Counted from the first letter of the stretch, positions 1 to 9,920 are shown. The stretch is DNA of 64,000 bases from Marinilongibacter aquaticus (GCF_020149935.1 NZ_CP083757.1:186001-250000); one strand, 5' to 3'. Translations and numbers: made by a program. Notes: a model not told the origin generated them from the letters alone.

Positions 1-543
1 CGAACCTAAGCCAAAGAAAATGCCTGAAGTGAAAAGAATAAGACCGACGAAGAAATTGTTGGCCAATATTTGAAAGAACATGAGTATCGGATACGCATCA
101 TTGTAGACACCGAAAGGACGTCCATCGTTAATGTTTTCTTCCGTCATTTGGACATAATTCGAACCCAGGATGGTTGATATGAATTGAGTGTCGAGGTGTG
201 AAAAAAGCAGGCCCAAGAACACAGAAGCCAGAAAAAGCAGCAGGGCCGTGTACAACACTTTTTTGTTTTTGCCCACGATCAGTGGCAAATCGAATTTCCA
301 GAAATCACGCAGTGGATTTTGGCTTTGGGCCGAACGCAGATAGATTTTTCCGTAAATATTGGCCGCCAGGGCATTCAGGTATTTCGAAAGTTGGCTATTC
401 GGATAGTGTGTCTTGGCATAGGAAATGTCGTTCAGAAGAGAAACAAAATCCTGACTCAGCTCGTCCGTGTTTCCGTAAGCTTCCTCATTTTCAATGCGTG
501 CCCATTTATCTTTATGTTTGAATATAAATGTACTTTCTCTCAC
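1..543 (-). CDS. SpoIIM-like (stage II sporulation protein M family) membrane protein, partial
   Basis: The minus strand is open from a GTG at 543 to the window edge, so the C-terminus is missing. The N-terminus reads VRESTFIFKHKDKWARIENE, the usual opening of the Bacteroidota SpoIIM-like (DUF95) family. A soluble helical stretch follows, then a hydrophobic segment near residues 100-117 (LYTALLLFLASVFLGLLF) and a second near residues 155-180. No in-frame ATG lies near this conserved start, so GTG is preferred. The gene is divergent from an RDD-family gene 82 bp away. SpoIIM/RDD pairs are common in this phylum and are thought to be membrane partners, although no sporulation role is implied. 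The family call is confident; the exact function is unknown. Confidence 0.8.
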   Translation of the reverse strand, partial: MRESTFIFKHKDKWARIENEEAYGNTDELSQDFVSLLNDISYAKTHYPNSQLSKYLNALAANIYGKIYLRSAQSQNPLRDFWKFDLPLIVGKNKKVLYTALLLFLASVFLGLLFSHLDTQFISTILGSNYVQMTEENINDGRPFGVYNDAYPILMFFQILANNFFVGLILFTSGIFFGLGS

Positions 544-625
544 TGAATATCAATGTTTAAATGCAATAAAATAATTTAATTGCGACTTTAGAACGCTTGG
601 CGTTTTTTTTCTACGAATATTTCAA

Positions 626-1405
626 ATGGCTCATTCTGTTCAAATTGCAACGCATTTAAATGTCGATCTCGACTTTACCTTGGCTTCATGGGGCAAGCGT
701 TTGGGCGGTTTTGCCTTAGACTGGCTTTTCAAATGGATCTATTTGGTTTTGCCCATTTGGTTCTTTCCAAGCGGTTTTAGCGGAAAAATCGCCAGTCTAT
801 TCTTCTGGGTGTATTTCATTCCTTTTGCCTTTTACTCTCTGCTTTTCGAATACTTCAACAACGGGCAATCTCTTGGAAAAAAAATAATGAAGATGCGGGT
901 CATCAGTGCAGATGGCTTCCCGGCTTCTTTTTATCAATTGCTTACCCGTTGGCTTTTCAATATGGTCGATGTTTGGCTGGTGATTTTGCTGAGCGGGTTC
1001 GAAGTGGAACTGGGCTTTTTGGCTATTTTCAGTCCTTGGGTGGGCGGTTTGTTTATTTTGTTGACACCGAAAAAGCAACGCGTGGGCGATTTGGCGGCGG
1101 GTACAATTGTGATCAATTCCGAAAAAGAACATGTAAGTCTGGAACAGACAATTTACAGCTACCGCAATTTGTTCGATACATATCAGCCCACTTTTCCACA
1201 AGTGATGCGGCTTTCGGATCAGGATTTGAATACGGTGAAACGCCTGTTTGAAAAGGGCGGTGCCATTGAAGACGGCGAACTGTTGGAACGCCTCAGTCGA
1301 AGAATTAAAACCGTGCTAAAAGTGGAAACGCAGATGGACGATGAGACGTTTATCCAAACTTTGCTGAAGGACTACAATTATTATTCGAAACAGGAATTGA
1401 CTTAA
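626..1405 (+). CDS. RDD family membrane protein
   Basis: A 259-residue integral membrane protein. After a short soluble start (MAHSVQIATHLNVDLDFTLA) come hydrophobic segments near residues 35-55, 60-80 and 120-150. The RDD-type polar motifs are present: an Arg in LGGFALDWLF, the QSLGKKIMKMRV loop, and the closing QRVGDLAAGTIVI. A soluble tail of about 90 residues follows. It is divergent from the SpoIIM-like gene, the usual pairing in Bacteroidota. RDD proteins have been linked to transport or ion exchange in a few cases, but nothing here fixes a substrate. Confidence 0.85.
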   Translation: MAHSVQIATHLNVDLDFTLASWGKRLGGFALDWLFKWIYLVLPIWFFPSGFSGKIASLFFWVYFIPFAFYSLLFEYFNNGQSLGKKIMKMRVISADGFPASFYQLLTRWLFNMVDVWLVILLSGFEVELGFLAIFSPWVGGLFILLTPKKQRVGDLAAGTIVINSEKEHVSLEQTIYSYRNLFDTYQPTFPQVMRLSDQDLNTVKRLFEKGGAIEDGELLERLSRRIKTVLKVETQMDDETFIQTLLKDYNYYSKQELT

Positions 1406-1424
1406 GTTCTCCTGTGAAAAATTC

Positions 1425-1453
1425 GCCCTTTTCTTTTCGGAAGAGGGCTGTTT
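1425..1453 (+). terminator. Putative intrinsic terminator after the RDD gene
   Basis: A nine-pair stem (gcccttttc / gaagagggc, one G-U pair) with a six-base loop begins 19 bp after the RDD stop codon. The T-rich tail is interrupted. Confidence 0.5.
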
Positions 1454-1588
1454 CTGCTCGCTTTTTTATCGCTTTCCTTTATTAATTAGGCTAATTTTAG
1501 AAAAATTAGAAAAATTTCAAGAATACAATGTGGGGTATGGCCTGAAAATCTTGCCTTTAAATTGTACAACCTATTGAACTGAAGTAAA

Positions 1589-2236
1589 ATGAATTTCGAC
1601 AAGGAAGAGCGATCCTCTGGAACGGGCTTGCGGAAAGCGGCAAACAAAGAAGTGGAGTTCAATCAAGAGGTTGTGCTGAAGAACACTTTCAAGACGTCTA
1701 TCGAAGAGGGTTTTGAATTGATGTTCCGGTATTATTATACGCCTCTTTGCAGCAATGCCATCCGGATTGTGTACGACCGCGAAGCCGCAGAGGACATTGT
1801 GGCCGATGTTTTCGAAGATTTTTGGGAAAAGCGGGTACATACTGAAATGAAGACTTCTTATAAGGCCTATTTGTACCAAGCTGTGCGAAACAAATCGCTG
1901 AATTATTTGCACCGAATCACAAACAAAAATTACGTGACTGATGAGCTGAATGAAGAGGTGCTGAACAAAGGTTTTCATGTTACTCCCGAAGACATTGTCA
2001 ATTTTCATGAGCTTATTCAAAATCTCGAAAAAGCCATTGGTAGCCTGCCCAAGCAGTCGAGAAGAGCCTTTCAATTGCACAGGTTGGATGGCAAGAGATA
2101 CAGCGAAATTGCCGAGGAGCTAAACATTACAGTCAGTGCCGTGGAGCGGCTGATAAGCAGGGCATTAAAGAAAATAAAGGAGGCTTTGAGCAATGAAACT
2201 TGTTTGAGTTTACTTCTTCTGCTTATCGCGAATTAA
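1589..2236 (+). CDS. ECF RNA polymerase sigma-70 factor (Bacteroidota SusCD-linked type)
   Basis: A 215-residue ECF sigma factor. Region 2 lies near residues 50-115 (YYYTPLCSNAIRIVYDREAA, then EDIVADVFEDFWEKR, contacting core polymerase and the -10 element). Region 4 lies near residues 150-200 (LPKQSRRAFQLHRLDGKRYS, then the EIAEELNITVSAVERLISRA helix-turn-helix). It is followed by FecR, SusC and SusD genes in the same direction. In this arrangement a TonB-dependent transporter signals glycan through the FecR anti-sigma factor to release the sigma factor and induce the locus. The N-terminal 35 residues are variable, so a later start cannot be excluded. Which promoters it reads cannot be told from the sequence. 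Confidence 0.9.
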   Translation: MNFDKEERSSGTGLRKAANKEVEFNQEVVLKNTFKTSIEEGFELMFRYYYTPLCSNAIRIVYDREAAEDIVADVFEDFWEKRVHTEMKTSYKAYLYQAVRNKSLNYLHRITNKNYVTDELNEEVLNKGFHVTPEDIVNFHELIQNLEKAIGSLPKQSRRAFQLHRLDGKRYSEIAEELNITVSAVERLISRALKKIKEALSNETCLSLLLLLIAN

Positions 2237-2267
2237 TCAGACAAATTGGGAATTTCAACAAACAAAA

Positions 2268-3359
2268 ATGGAGAAGTCAAATTCAAGAAAAATACTTTTT
2301 AAGTTTTTCGAAGGGAAGCACACCACTTTTGAAGGAAAGATGATAGAGGAGTGGCTGCAAGACGACGAAAACAAGGAGCTTTATTTCGAATACCTGCACG
2401 AATGGGAATTGCGAAATCCGCAAGTGCAAGTGGATTTAGAAGCCAAATTTGCCACATTAAATGGAAGCTGGAAAAAGCAGAGTAAATCTCTGGAAATGCC
2501 TGAAGAGGAAATCCCCAGTCGGTTTCCGTGGAAACGTATACTGAAAGCGGCTGCGGTTTTGCTCGTGTGCTTTTGTGCGGGGGCCTATCTCTACACTTCG
2601 TTGGCTGAGCGAACAAAAGGAGACATGGCCTATCAAAAACAGGTGGATGCCTTGAAAAACGGTTCGGGTGAGATTTTCGAAAAAGAGAATGTGAGCGAGA
2701 AACCCCTGTTGGTCAATTTGCCAGATGGTTCATCGATTCTTTTGCAAGCGGGAGCAAAAATCAGTTACAATCCCAAGACTTTTGGTGTCGAAAGAAGAGA
2801 GCTGATTCTTGGAGGTGAAGCTTTTTTCGAAGTCTACAAAGATTCATCAAAACCTTTTGTGGTGTATGCCAATGATTTGATAGCGAAGGTTTTGGGTACA
2901 AGTTTTACGATAAAGGCCAAACCCGGATCGGATAAGACCGAGGTGTTGGTAAAAACCGGTAAAGTGGCTGTTTTTACGCAAACCGATTTACACAAAAGCG
3001 AAAAGATTGAAGGAAAGGCATTGGAAGGCTTGGTGCTTAATCCACTGGAAAAAGTAGAAGTGAATGGCAAAGAATCGCGTATCTCAAAACCCGCGACAGT
3101 CGCTCCAAAGGATTTGTCGCAAGATATTGAAACCCTGAATTTCAATTTTGATGAAACCGCCGCCGAGCAAGTTTTCGCCACATTGGAACAAGCCTACAAA
3201 GTAGATATTGTGTACGACAGGGCAAGCTTGGCAGATTCGAAACTTACCGCACATTTGGGCGACGAACCGTTGGGCGAAAAGTTGAAATTGATCTGTTTGG
3301 CTCTCGAAGTTTCCTTTCAAGAGATTGACGAAAAGATTGTGATTTTCAAAAAAGAATAA
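2268..3359 (+). CDS. FecR-family anti-sigma factor, membrane bound
   Basis: A 363-residue FecR-type regulator. The cytoplasmic N-terminus (about residues 1-90) would bind the sigma factor. A single membrane helix follows near residues 93-112 (AAAVLLVCFCAGAYLYTSLA). The periplasmic FecR domain spans about residues 140-245 (LPDGSSILLQAGAKISYNPK, then GEAFFEV and FVVYANDLIAKVLGTSF). A DUF4974-like closing domain near 285-360 resembles the STN fold at the N-terminus of its SusC partner. It starts 31 bp after the sigma gene and lies 145 bp before the SusC start, so the three are probably one signalling unit. Confidence 0.92.
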   Translation: MEKSNSRKILFKFFEGKHTTFEGKMIEEWLQDDENKELYFEYLHEWELRNPQVQVDLEAKFATLNGSWKKQSKSLEMPEEEIPSRFPWKRILKAAAVLLVCFCAGAYLYTSLAERTKGDMAYQKQVDALKNGSGEIFEKENVSEKPLLVNLPDGSSILLQAGAKISYNPKTFGVERRELILGGEAFFEVYKDSSKPFVVYANDLIAKVLGTSFTIKAKPGSDKTEVLVKTGKVAVFTQTDLHKSEKIEGKALEGLVLNPLEKVEVNGKESRISKPATVAPKDLSQDIETLNFNFDETAAEQVFATLEQAYKVDIVYDRASLADSKLTAHLGDEPLGEKLKLICLALEVSFQEIDEKIVIFKKE

Positions 3360-3504
3360 TCGGATTAAAACCGCCTTTGCCACTATGAATACATCTTAAA
3401 AAAAGCCTTAGAAAATGAATTCTAAGGCCCGTTTGCCAAGCGTAATGGGGGTTACGCCTTGGCGATTTAAAGAAATTTGCTCATCCTTTAAACATCTACA
3501 AGTT

Positions 3505-6500
3505 ATGCAAAAAACATGTCCTAAAACAAGGATATTAACCAATATCATGAGAATTTCAGCCTTGCAACTCCTTTTGCTTCTTGGTTTCCTCAGCGGGTCT
3601 TTCGCAAGGGAAGGGTATGCTCAGGGAGTGTTGGATCAAAAGATATCGATCAGTTTTGAGAACAAGCCTATTAAAGTGGTGCTCAAAGAGATCGAAAGGA
3701 GCAGCTCGGTTAAGTTTATTTACAGTTCCGATTTGATCAATTCCAGTCGGCCGATCAGTGCCGAATACAAGAATACCGCAGTGGCCAAAGTGCTCGATGG
3801 CATTCTCAGTCACCTCAGTTTGGATTATGCCGTTTCGGGCAATCAAATTGTAATTAAAAGGGCCAAAAGCCCAAACGAAAAGAATGAAAAGGCCTCGTCG
3901 AGTGTCCACATCATAAAGGGTAAGGTGCTGGATGAAAACGGAGAAGGTTTTGTGGGGGTGACCGTCCGCGTAAAAGATACCTCGAATGGTACGGCTACAG
4001 ATACAGGGGGTAATTTTGAAATCGAAGCGAATATTGGCGATGTGCTGGTATTTAGTTTTGTGGGGTATCAAAATCAAGAAATCACGGTAGGCAACGCCAC
4101 ACTTTTGGAAGTGACGATGAAAACCGATTCGCAAGCTCTTGAAGAAGTAGTAGTGGTAGGTTATGGCACGGCCCGAAAAAAGGATTTGACCGGAGCTGTG
4201 GCAAGTGTGGATATCGAAAATACAAGGAATCAGCCCAACACGAATGCTTCTCAAATGTTGAGAGGTACTGTGGCGGGTGTGCAGATTCGCGACAACGGTC
4301 GGCCAGGGCAGAGTGGAACCATACAGATAAGAGGGGTCAATTCCATCTCGGCAAGCAGTTCGCCGTTAATAGTGCTCGACGGAATTATTTATTCGGGGGG
4401 GAGTTTGGCCGACATCAATCCGAACGATATCGAATCAATCGACATCTTGAAAGATGCCAGCTCTACAGCCATTTATGGTTCATTGGCCACCAATGGGGTG
4501 ATTGAAATCACCACAAAAAAAGGGAAATCGGGTAAACCGAAATTTTCGGTGAACAGCTATGGGGGGTATTCGGATTATGCCTATTTGCCTGATTACTTGA
4601 CGGCCGATGAGTACTTGAATGCTCGAAAAGATGCCGAAATCGCAGAAGGCGGTGCGGTTCCATTTTCACCCACCGAATTGGAAAATATTGCAGTGGGCCG
4701 ATCCATCAACCCTTTTGATGCCATAAAGCAATCGGCTCCCATGACCAATCTGGAACTGAGTGCGTCGGGAAGAACAGATAAAGTGAGTTATTTTTTATCT
4801 GGGGCACAATCGACTTCCAAATCTCCGGTGCGTGGAGACAACTTTTCGCGTTTGTCGGGAAGGATGAATCTGGGCATTCAGGCCACAAATTGGCTAAAAA
4901 TTGGTCTCAATTCGGGTTACTCTTCCAGAGACAATTCGGGTGTACGGGCTTCTTTGTCGAGTACTTCGTATTTGAGTCCTTTTGCAAGTTTGTATCTCGA
5001 AGACGGCGTTTCGCCCAATCCATTGCCTCAAGATTGGGGCTTGGTTTCCAATCCATTGCTGGGCACATTGCTCGACGACAACAAATCCATTAGCACGGTT
5101 TTCTTTTCGAATGCTTATGCCGACGTAAACCTTTGGAAAGGCCTTTCGTACAAAATGAACGTGGGGTATACGCGAAACGATTCGAAAGACTTTTATTACA
5201 GCCCTTCTTATCAGCCATTGAATAGGCTGGGTTCGGGGTATAAGGCTTTGGGAGAAAGCCAAAACTTGACCCTGGAAAACATTGTCAAATACAAACAGCG
5301 AATCGACGACAAGCAGAGCGTGGATCTCACTCTTTTGTATGGAATTTATCAGCTGAACAACCAAAATTCGAAGCTTTCGAGCCAAAATATTTTCAACGAT
5401 GCGTTGGGCTACAATTCGCTCGAAATTGGTGAAGGTTATGCAATTGATGCAGGAGCGGCACAAACCAGACAGGCTTCGGGCATGGCCCGATTGGGTTATG
5501 CTCTTTTGGATAAATATATGTTGACTTTGAGTGTCCGTCGTGACGGTTTTTCCGCATTCGGTACGGGCCGAAAGTACGGGGTTTTCCCTGCGGCTGCTTT
5601 GGCTTGGAACTTGAGCGACGAGAAGTTTTTCAGCAAAATAAAGGATATCGACTTCTTGAAAGTGCGTGTGTCTTGGGGAAGAAATGGAAACCGCGGAATC
5701 AGTGCGTATTCTTCGCAAAGTCAGATGACTTTGAGCAATTATGTGTTTGGCGACGGAGCCAATACTTCCATTGGTTTGTACACTACCACTTTGGCCAATC
5801 CCAATTTGGGTTGGGAAACCACCGAAAGTTTGAACATTGGGGCTGATTTACAGGCCTTTAAAAATCGGATTTCCCTTTCGGCGAATGTGTACTTTTCCAA
5901 CACCTACGATTTGTTGTTGAACCAAACCATTCCGAATACCAATGGCTTTGAGACATTCTTGAGGAACATTGGAAAAGTGAAAAACAAAGGTGTAGAGGTG
6001 GATCTGAAAACGGTGAACATACAGAAAGGCGATTTCGCTTGGAACAGCCACTTTGCCTTTTCTTTGAACCGCAACAAAGTGGTGCAACTTACCGGAAGAG
6101 ACATTAACAACGACGGAATTGAAGACGACGACATTGCTAGCGGTTGGTTTATCGGTTATCCTTTGGGTTCGAATTTCGATTATGTTTTCGACGGTATTTT
6201 CCAAGAAGGCGACGACTTGTCGCTTATTGCTGGAGCACAACCGGGCGATATAAAATTCAAGGATGTCAGCGGGCCAAACGGCACACCCGACGGCGTAATA
6301 ACACCATTGGATAGGCAGGTGGTGAGCAATTCGCAACCCAAATTCTTGTTGGGTATCACCAATATTTTCAATTATAAGAATTTCAGTCTTTCAACCAATG
6401 TGAACATCCGCGAAGGCGGCTACAGCCCAAATCCATTGGTCAATCCGGGGTCGAATTTCTTTGATCAGGCGAATTTCTTGAATGTACCGTATTGGACGGC

Positions 6501-6798
6501 CAGCAATCCGATTAACACAGCTCCGCGGATCAATTACAGAAATCCGTTGAATTACGGCTTTTACCAAAGTCGAAGTTTCGTGAGACTACAAGACGTGTCT
6601 TTGGCCTACAATTTTCCACAAAAATGGATGTCTTCGCTTAAAATCTCGAATCTGCAGATTTATGTGAGCGGGAAAAACCTACATACTTGGACGAAATGGC
6701 AGGGCTGGGATCCGGAATTTGGCGGGGGCGGACGTAGCCCTGGAAACTCGGGACCACTCTTGAAAACCTATATCGCGGGCATTAATCTCTCACTTTAA
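3505..6798 (+). CDS. SusC/RagA family TonB-linked outer membrane transporter with STN signalling domain
   Basis: A 1,097-residue TonB-dependent outer membrane transporter importing a glycan fragment. Order of parts: signal peptide ending near EGYAQ; STN domain (VLDQKISISFENKPIKVVLK onward, about 40-105) that talks to FecR; a carboxypeptidase-D-like beta domain (GKVLDENGEGFVGVTVRVKD); the plug (EEVVVVGYGTARKKDLTGAV); and a C-terminal barrel ending TYIAGINLSL. I prefer the ATG at 3505 because the 30 extra residues of the longer frame (from 3415) look unlike a signal peptide; an ATG at 3547 is also possible. The SusD gene follows after 12 bp. The STN domain and the neighbouring sigma/FecR genes mark it as a signalling SusC. 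The substrate is inferred only from context. Confidence 0.93.
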   Translation: MQKTCPKTRILTNIMRISALQLLLLLGFLSGSFAREGYAQGVLDQKISISFENKPIKVVLKEIERSSSVKFIYSSDLINSSRPISAEYKNTAVAKVLDGILSHLSLDYAVSGNQIVIKRAKSPNEKNEKASSSVHIIKGKVLDENGEGFVGVTVRVKDTSNGTATDTGGNFEIEANIGDVLVFSFVGYQNQEITVGNATLLEVTMKTDSQALEEVVVVGYGTARKKDLTGAVASVDIENTRNQPNTNASQMLRGTVAGVQIRDNGRPGQSGTIQIRGVNSISASSSPLIVLDGIIYSGGSLADINPNDIESIDILKDASSTAIYGSLATNGVIEITTKKGKSGKPKFSVNSYGGYSDYAYLPDYLTADEYLNARKDAEIAEGGAVPFSPTELENIAVGRSINPFDAIKQSAPMTNLELSASGRTDKVSYFLSGAQSTSKSPVRGDNFSRLSGRMNLGIQATNWLKIGLNSGYSSRDNSGVRASLSSTSYLSPFASLYLEDGVSPNPLPQDWGLVSNPLLGTLLDDNKSISTVFFSNAYADVNLWKGLSYKMNVGYTRNDSKDFYYSPSYQPLNRLGSGYKALGESQNLTLENIVKYKQRIDDKQSVDLTLLYGIYQLNNQNSKLSSQNIFNDALGYNSLEIGEGYAIDAGAAQTRQASGMARLGYALLDKYMLTLSVRRDGFSAFGTGRKYGVFPAAALAWNLSDEKFFSKIKDIDFLKVRVSWGRNGNRGISAYSSQSQMTLSNYVFGDGANTSIGLYTTTLANPNLGWETTESLNIGADLQAFKNRISLSANVYFSNTYDLLLNQTIPNTNGFETFLRNIGKVKNKGVEVDLKTVNIQKGDFAWNSHFAFSLNRNKVVQLTGRDINNDGIEDDDIASGWFIGYPLGSNFDYVFDGIFQEGDDLSLIAGAQPGDIKFKDVSGPNGTPDGVITPLDRQVVSNSQPKFLLGITNIFNYKNFSLSTNVNIREGGYSPNPLVNPGSNFFDQANFLNVPYWTASNPINTAPRINYRNPLNYGFYQSRSFVRLQDVSLAYNFPQKWMSSLKISNLQIYVSGKNLHTWTKWQGWDPEFGGGGRSPGNSGPLLKTYIAGINLSL

Positions 6799-6810
6799 AG
6801 CAGCAACATC

Positions 6811-8505
6811 ATGAAAAAGATCATAAATAAAATCATTGTCCTTTGCTTGATTTTCGCTACTTCGTGTAGTGACGATTACCTGAAGGAAGTGCCCTTGGAC
6901 CGGTTCAGTCCTGAAAACTTACTGACGAATGCTGCCGGTTTTGAAGCCGCGGTGGTGGCTCTTTACGAAGCGGCCAGGCAGGAGCACATCATCGCTTCGA
7001 ACAATTTTGAATACATGACGGTGGGAACCGACCAAACGCAATGGGGAAGAAACGATTCGCGTGGCAATAAAGATTACAGCCTTTTGAACCCGAACCTTTC
7101 GGCTACAATTATTTACTGGGATTGGGCCTATAAGCAAATGATCACACGGGCGAACCTGATACTTTCGTCGATCGACGATCCCGCATTGGAAATGGATTCG
7201 GATGTGCGAGACAATATAAAAGGACAGGCCTTGTTTTTTCGGGCGTATACCTACAATTTTTTGGCCAATATTTATGGCGGCGTGCCCATTGTGCAAGATC
7301 GCATCACAGAGCCCAAGTTTGATTTCGTACGCAATTCGCGGGCTGAAGTCCTTGCTTTTGCCGTCGGTGATTTAGAAGAAGCCAGTCAAATTCTCCCCAT
7401 GGATGTGGAAGACGGACGCATTCCCAAAGCCGCAGCATACCATTTGCTGAGCGAAGTGTACATTTCTTTGGGAATGGAAACCCAAGACAACGGCTTGTTT
7501 GCGAAGTCGGTTGAAGCCGCCAGTATGGTGATCGATAAACAAGTGGGCGATTACGAAATGATGACGAGTCGCTTTGGCCCCGCTGCGTCTAAAGCGGGCG
7601 ATGTATTTTCGGATATTTTTGCCGACGGTCAGGTCAATCATTCTTCTGGAAACAAAGAGGTGATTTGGGCATGGCAATTTGAGTCCTTTACTTTGGGCGG
7701 CAGTTTTTCGAGCAGTTCGGCCAACAACAGCATTCGCTATTGGGCTCCTGAATACGATAAATTGCAAACACCAAATGGGGCCAAAAACATTTCTCCAGAT
7801 AGCCTTGGGCGTGGAATTGGAGTAAATTCGCCGACAAACTATGTAAAGTATGACGTGTGGAGTTTGGATACCACCGATATCCGAAATTCGATGTACAACA
7901 TTCGCAGAACCTATTATTACAACAACCCCGAAGACCCTGAGTATTTTGGAAAACCTATTCTAACCCAAAAGGGTGAAGACGGCAATTTGTACGAGGCCCG
8001 CAATGACGGCAGTTTAACCGATATTGTGTTGGATACTTTGCGGCAGTATTACCCTTATTTCAGAAAAATCGAAGGGCCGGCCATAAACGGCAATGTGCTT
8101 TCGGGCAATACTTCGAAAGATTTCAGTCGGATGCGAGTGGCTGAAACCTATCTACTGCGGGCTGAAGCCTATTTTAGGCAAGGGGATTTGGCCAAAGCCA
8201 CAGCAGACATCAATACGGTGCGGGCCCGGGCAAAGGCACGGCTCATTTCGGAATCGGAGCTCGATGAAGATTTTATTTTGGATGAACGCACCCGCGAGCT
8301 GATCGTGGAAGAACCGCGACTTCGTACGCTAATCCGAATGGGTAGATTGGTCGATCGCGTGCGGAAATACAATTCCGATCCATCCGTGCCCAATGGACCC
8401 TCATCAGGGACAACCATTAAAGATTTCAACCGGTTTTGGCCGATTCCCCAAAAAGTGATCGATGCCAATACGGGGGCGGTTCTAGAACAAAATCCAGGTT
8501 ATTGA
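6811..8505 (+). CDS. RagB/SusD family nutrient-uptake outer membrane lipoprotein
   Basis: A 564-residue surface glycan-binding lipoprotein, partner of the upstream SusC, on which it sits as a lid. The signal peptide ends in a lipobox (LIFATSC, Cys near residue 20), followed by SDDYLKEVPLDRFSPENLL, the classic SusD opening. TPR-like helical repeats include GQALFFRAYTYNFLANIYGG and SRMRVAETYLLRAEAYFRQG. The C-terminus FWPIPQKVIDANTGAVLEQN is the usual SusD ending. Only 12 bp separate it from susC, so co-transcription is nearly certain. Confidence 0.95.
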   Translation: MKKIINKIIVLCLIFATSCSDDYLKEVPLDRFSPENLLTNAAGFEAAVVALYEAARQEHIIASNNFEYMTVGTDQTQWGRNDSRGNKDYSLLNPNLSATIIYWDWAYKQMITRANLILSSIDDPALEMDSDVRDNIKGQALFFRAYTYNFLANIYGGVPIVQDRITEPKFDFVRNSRAEVLAFAVGDLEEASQILPMDVEDGRIPKAAAYHLLSEVYISLGMETQDNGLFAKSVEAASMVIDKQVGDYEMMTSRFGPAASKAGDVFSDIFADGQVNHSSGNKEVIWAWQFESFTLGGSFSSSSANNSIRYWAPEYDKLQTPNGAKNISPDSLGRGIGVNSPTNYVKYDVWSLDTTDIRNSMYNIRRTYYYNNPEDPEYFGKPILTQKGEDGNLYEARNDGSLTDIVLDTLRQYYPYFRKIEGPAINGNVLSGNTSKDFSRMRVAETYLLRAEAYFRQGDLAKATADINTVRARAKARLISESELDEDFILDERTRELIVEEPRLRTLIRMGRLVDRVRKYNSDPSVPNGPSSGTTIKDFNRFWPIPQKVIDANTGAVLEQNPGY

Positions 8506-8544
8506 TTTTCGTAAAAATTGAATTAAAGAACAATTGAGATACAA

Positions 8545-9822
8545 ATGAATATGCAAAATAGAAGAGAATTTATTGGTCAAGCCGGGGTGCTTTCATTGGG
8601 TGCATTGTTGAGCACAGGGATGATGAGTTGGACAAAGAAGAGCCGTCCGACCATCCTTTTGGTTTCGGGTTGGCAAGATGTGAACATTGGTGATATTGCC
8701 CATACGCCGGGTTTGCTGCATGTGCTGGAAACCTTCGTGCCCGAAGCGGATATTATCCTTTGGAAAAAGAGCAAAGGGCAGGGCAATGCGGTGAAAGAAT
8801 TGTTGGAAAGGAACTTCCCTAAAGTACGTATAGTCTATGGCGATGCGAAACCGGCAGACGGCCAAATAGAGAAGGACATTGCCACGGCTTTTGAAAAAGC
8901 GGATATTATGCTGCACGGTTCTGGCCCAAGTTTGGTGGGAGCAGAAAACCTGAATTTATGGTTGAAAAACACCGAAAAGCCTTTCGGCGTTTTCGGGACA
9001 ACCTTGCAAAACCCCAGTGCTTTTCATGTGGGCATCTTGAAAAAGGCTTCGTTTATATATACCCGCGAAACACTTTCGATCGATCATTTAAAAGAAGTGG
9101 GTATTTCGGGCGATCATGTGCGTTTTGCACCGGATGCGACATTTTTTATGAATATCCGCGACGAAAGCAAGGCCGTTGCTTTTTTGGAAGCCAATCAGCT
9201 TGAAGAAAGGAAATTCATTTGTGCCATTCCACGCTTGCGTTATACGCCTTATCACCAAATCAGGAAGGTCAATTGGACAGCCGAGAAAATCAAAAATGTG
9301 GAAGAAACCAATTTGAAACACAAAGAGGAAGATCACGCCAAAATGCGTGAAGCGATGATCGCTTGGGTGCGTGAAACGGGAAACAAGGTGCTTGTGTGCC
9401 CAGAAATGACCTATGAAGTGGACATCATGGATGAACTGCTTATCGATCCACTTCCCGACGATGTAAAGCCCCATGTGTTGAAAAGGGGCTATTGGATGCC
9501 CGACGAAGCGGCTTCTGTGTACGCCAAAGCTCATACGGTTTTAAGTTTTGAATGCCACTCACCCATAATCGCGGCGGCCGTGGGTACGCCATTCTTTTAC
9601 CTCCGTCAGCCCGAAGACACCATAAAAGGACAGATGTACTACGACCTGAACTTTAATGATTGGGTTTTCGAAATTGAGCAAACGCAAGGAAAACAAGTGG
9701 CCGATACGCTGAGGAAAGTGTGGAGCGATTATCCCAAAGCCCGCAAATTGGTCAGTCAAAATATGAAAACGGTAGATCAGATCTACAAAGACTGTTGCAA
9801 GGCAGTGAAGCGTTTGGTTTAA
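8545..9822 (+). CDS. Polysaccharide pyruvyl transferase family protein with Tat-type signal
   Basis: A 425-residue protein of the polysaccharide pyruvyl transferase (PS_pyruv_trans) fold: an N-terminal Rossmann-like part (ILLVSGWQDVNIGDIAHTPG), a middle containing MLHGSGPSLVGAENLNLWLK, and a C-terminal half with a conserved ECHSPIIAAAVGTPFFYLRQ stretch. Unlike the usual cytoplasmic members it begins MNMQNRREFIGQAGVLSLGA, a twin-arginine signal pattern, so export to the periplasm is likely. It lies 39 bp after susD and probably belongs to the same transcript. Family members transfer pyruvate ketals to sugars, but an exported member inside a SusCD operon may have another role in glycan handling. 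Confidence 0.8.
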   Translation: MNMQNRREFIGQAGVLSLGALLSTGMMSWTKKSRPTILLVSGWQDVNIGDIAHTPGLLHVLETFVPEADIILWKKSKGQGNAVKELLERNFPKVRIVYGDAKPADGQIEKDIATAFEKADIMLHGSGPSLVGAENLNLWLKNTEKPFGVFGTTLQNPSAFHVGILKKASFIYTRETLSIDHLKEVGISGDHVRFAPDATFFMNIRDESKAVAFLEANQLEERKFICAIPRLRYTPYHQIRKVNWTAEKIKNVEETNLKHKEEDHAKMREAMIAWVRETGNKVLVCPEMTYEVDIMDELLIDPLPDDVKPHVLKRGYWMPDEAASVYAKAHTVLSFECHSPIIAAAVGTPFFYLRQPEDTIKGQMYYDLNFNDWVFEIEQTQGKQVADTLRKVWSDYPKARKLVSQNMKTVDQIYKDCCKAVKRLV

Positions 9823-9887
9823 ATTCCAAAACGCAAAATGAATACAATTAAGCACATGAATAGAGCATGGATAAATAAGGTTAATGA

Positions 9888-9920
9888 AAAATCCCTGGCA
9901 TTTTGCCGGGGATTTTCTTT
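9888..9920 (+). terminator. Strong hairpin terminator between convergent genes
   Basis: A 13-pair stem (aaaatccctggca / tgccggggatttt) with a three-base loop, flanked by A and T runs. It can end transcripts from both directions: the pyruvyl-transferase-like gene on the plus strand and the AraC regulator on the minus strand. Confidence 0.75.

Noticed and set aside
198-521. Plus-strand frame near the left edge
   Set aside because: It is antisense to the SpoIIM-like gene, which is open across the whole edge and has the family start.
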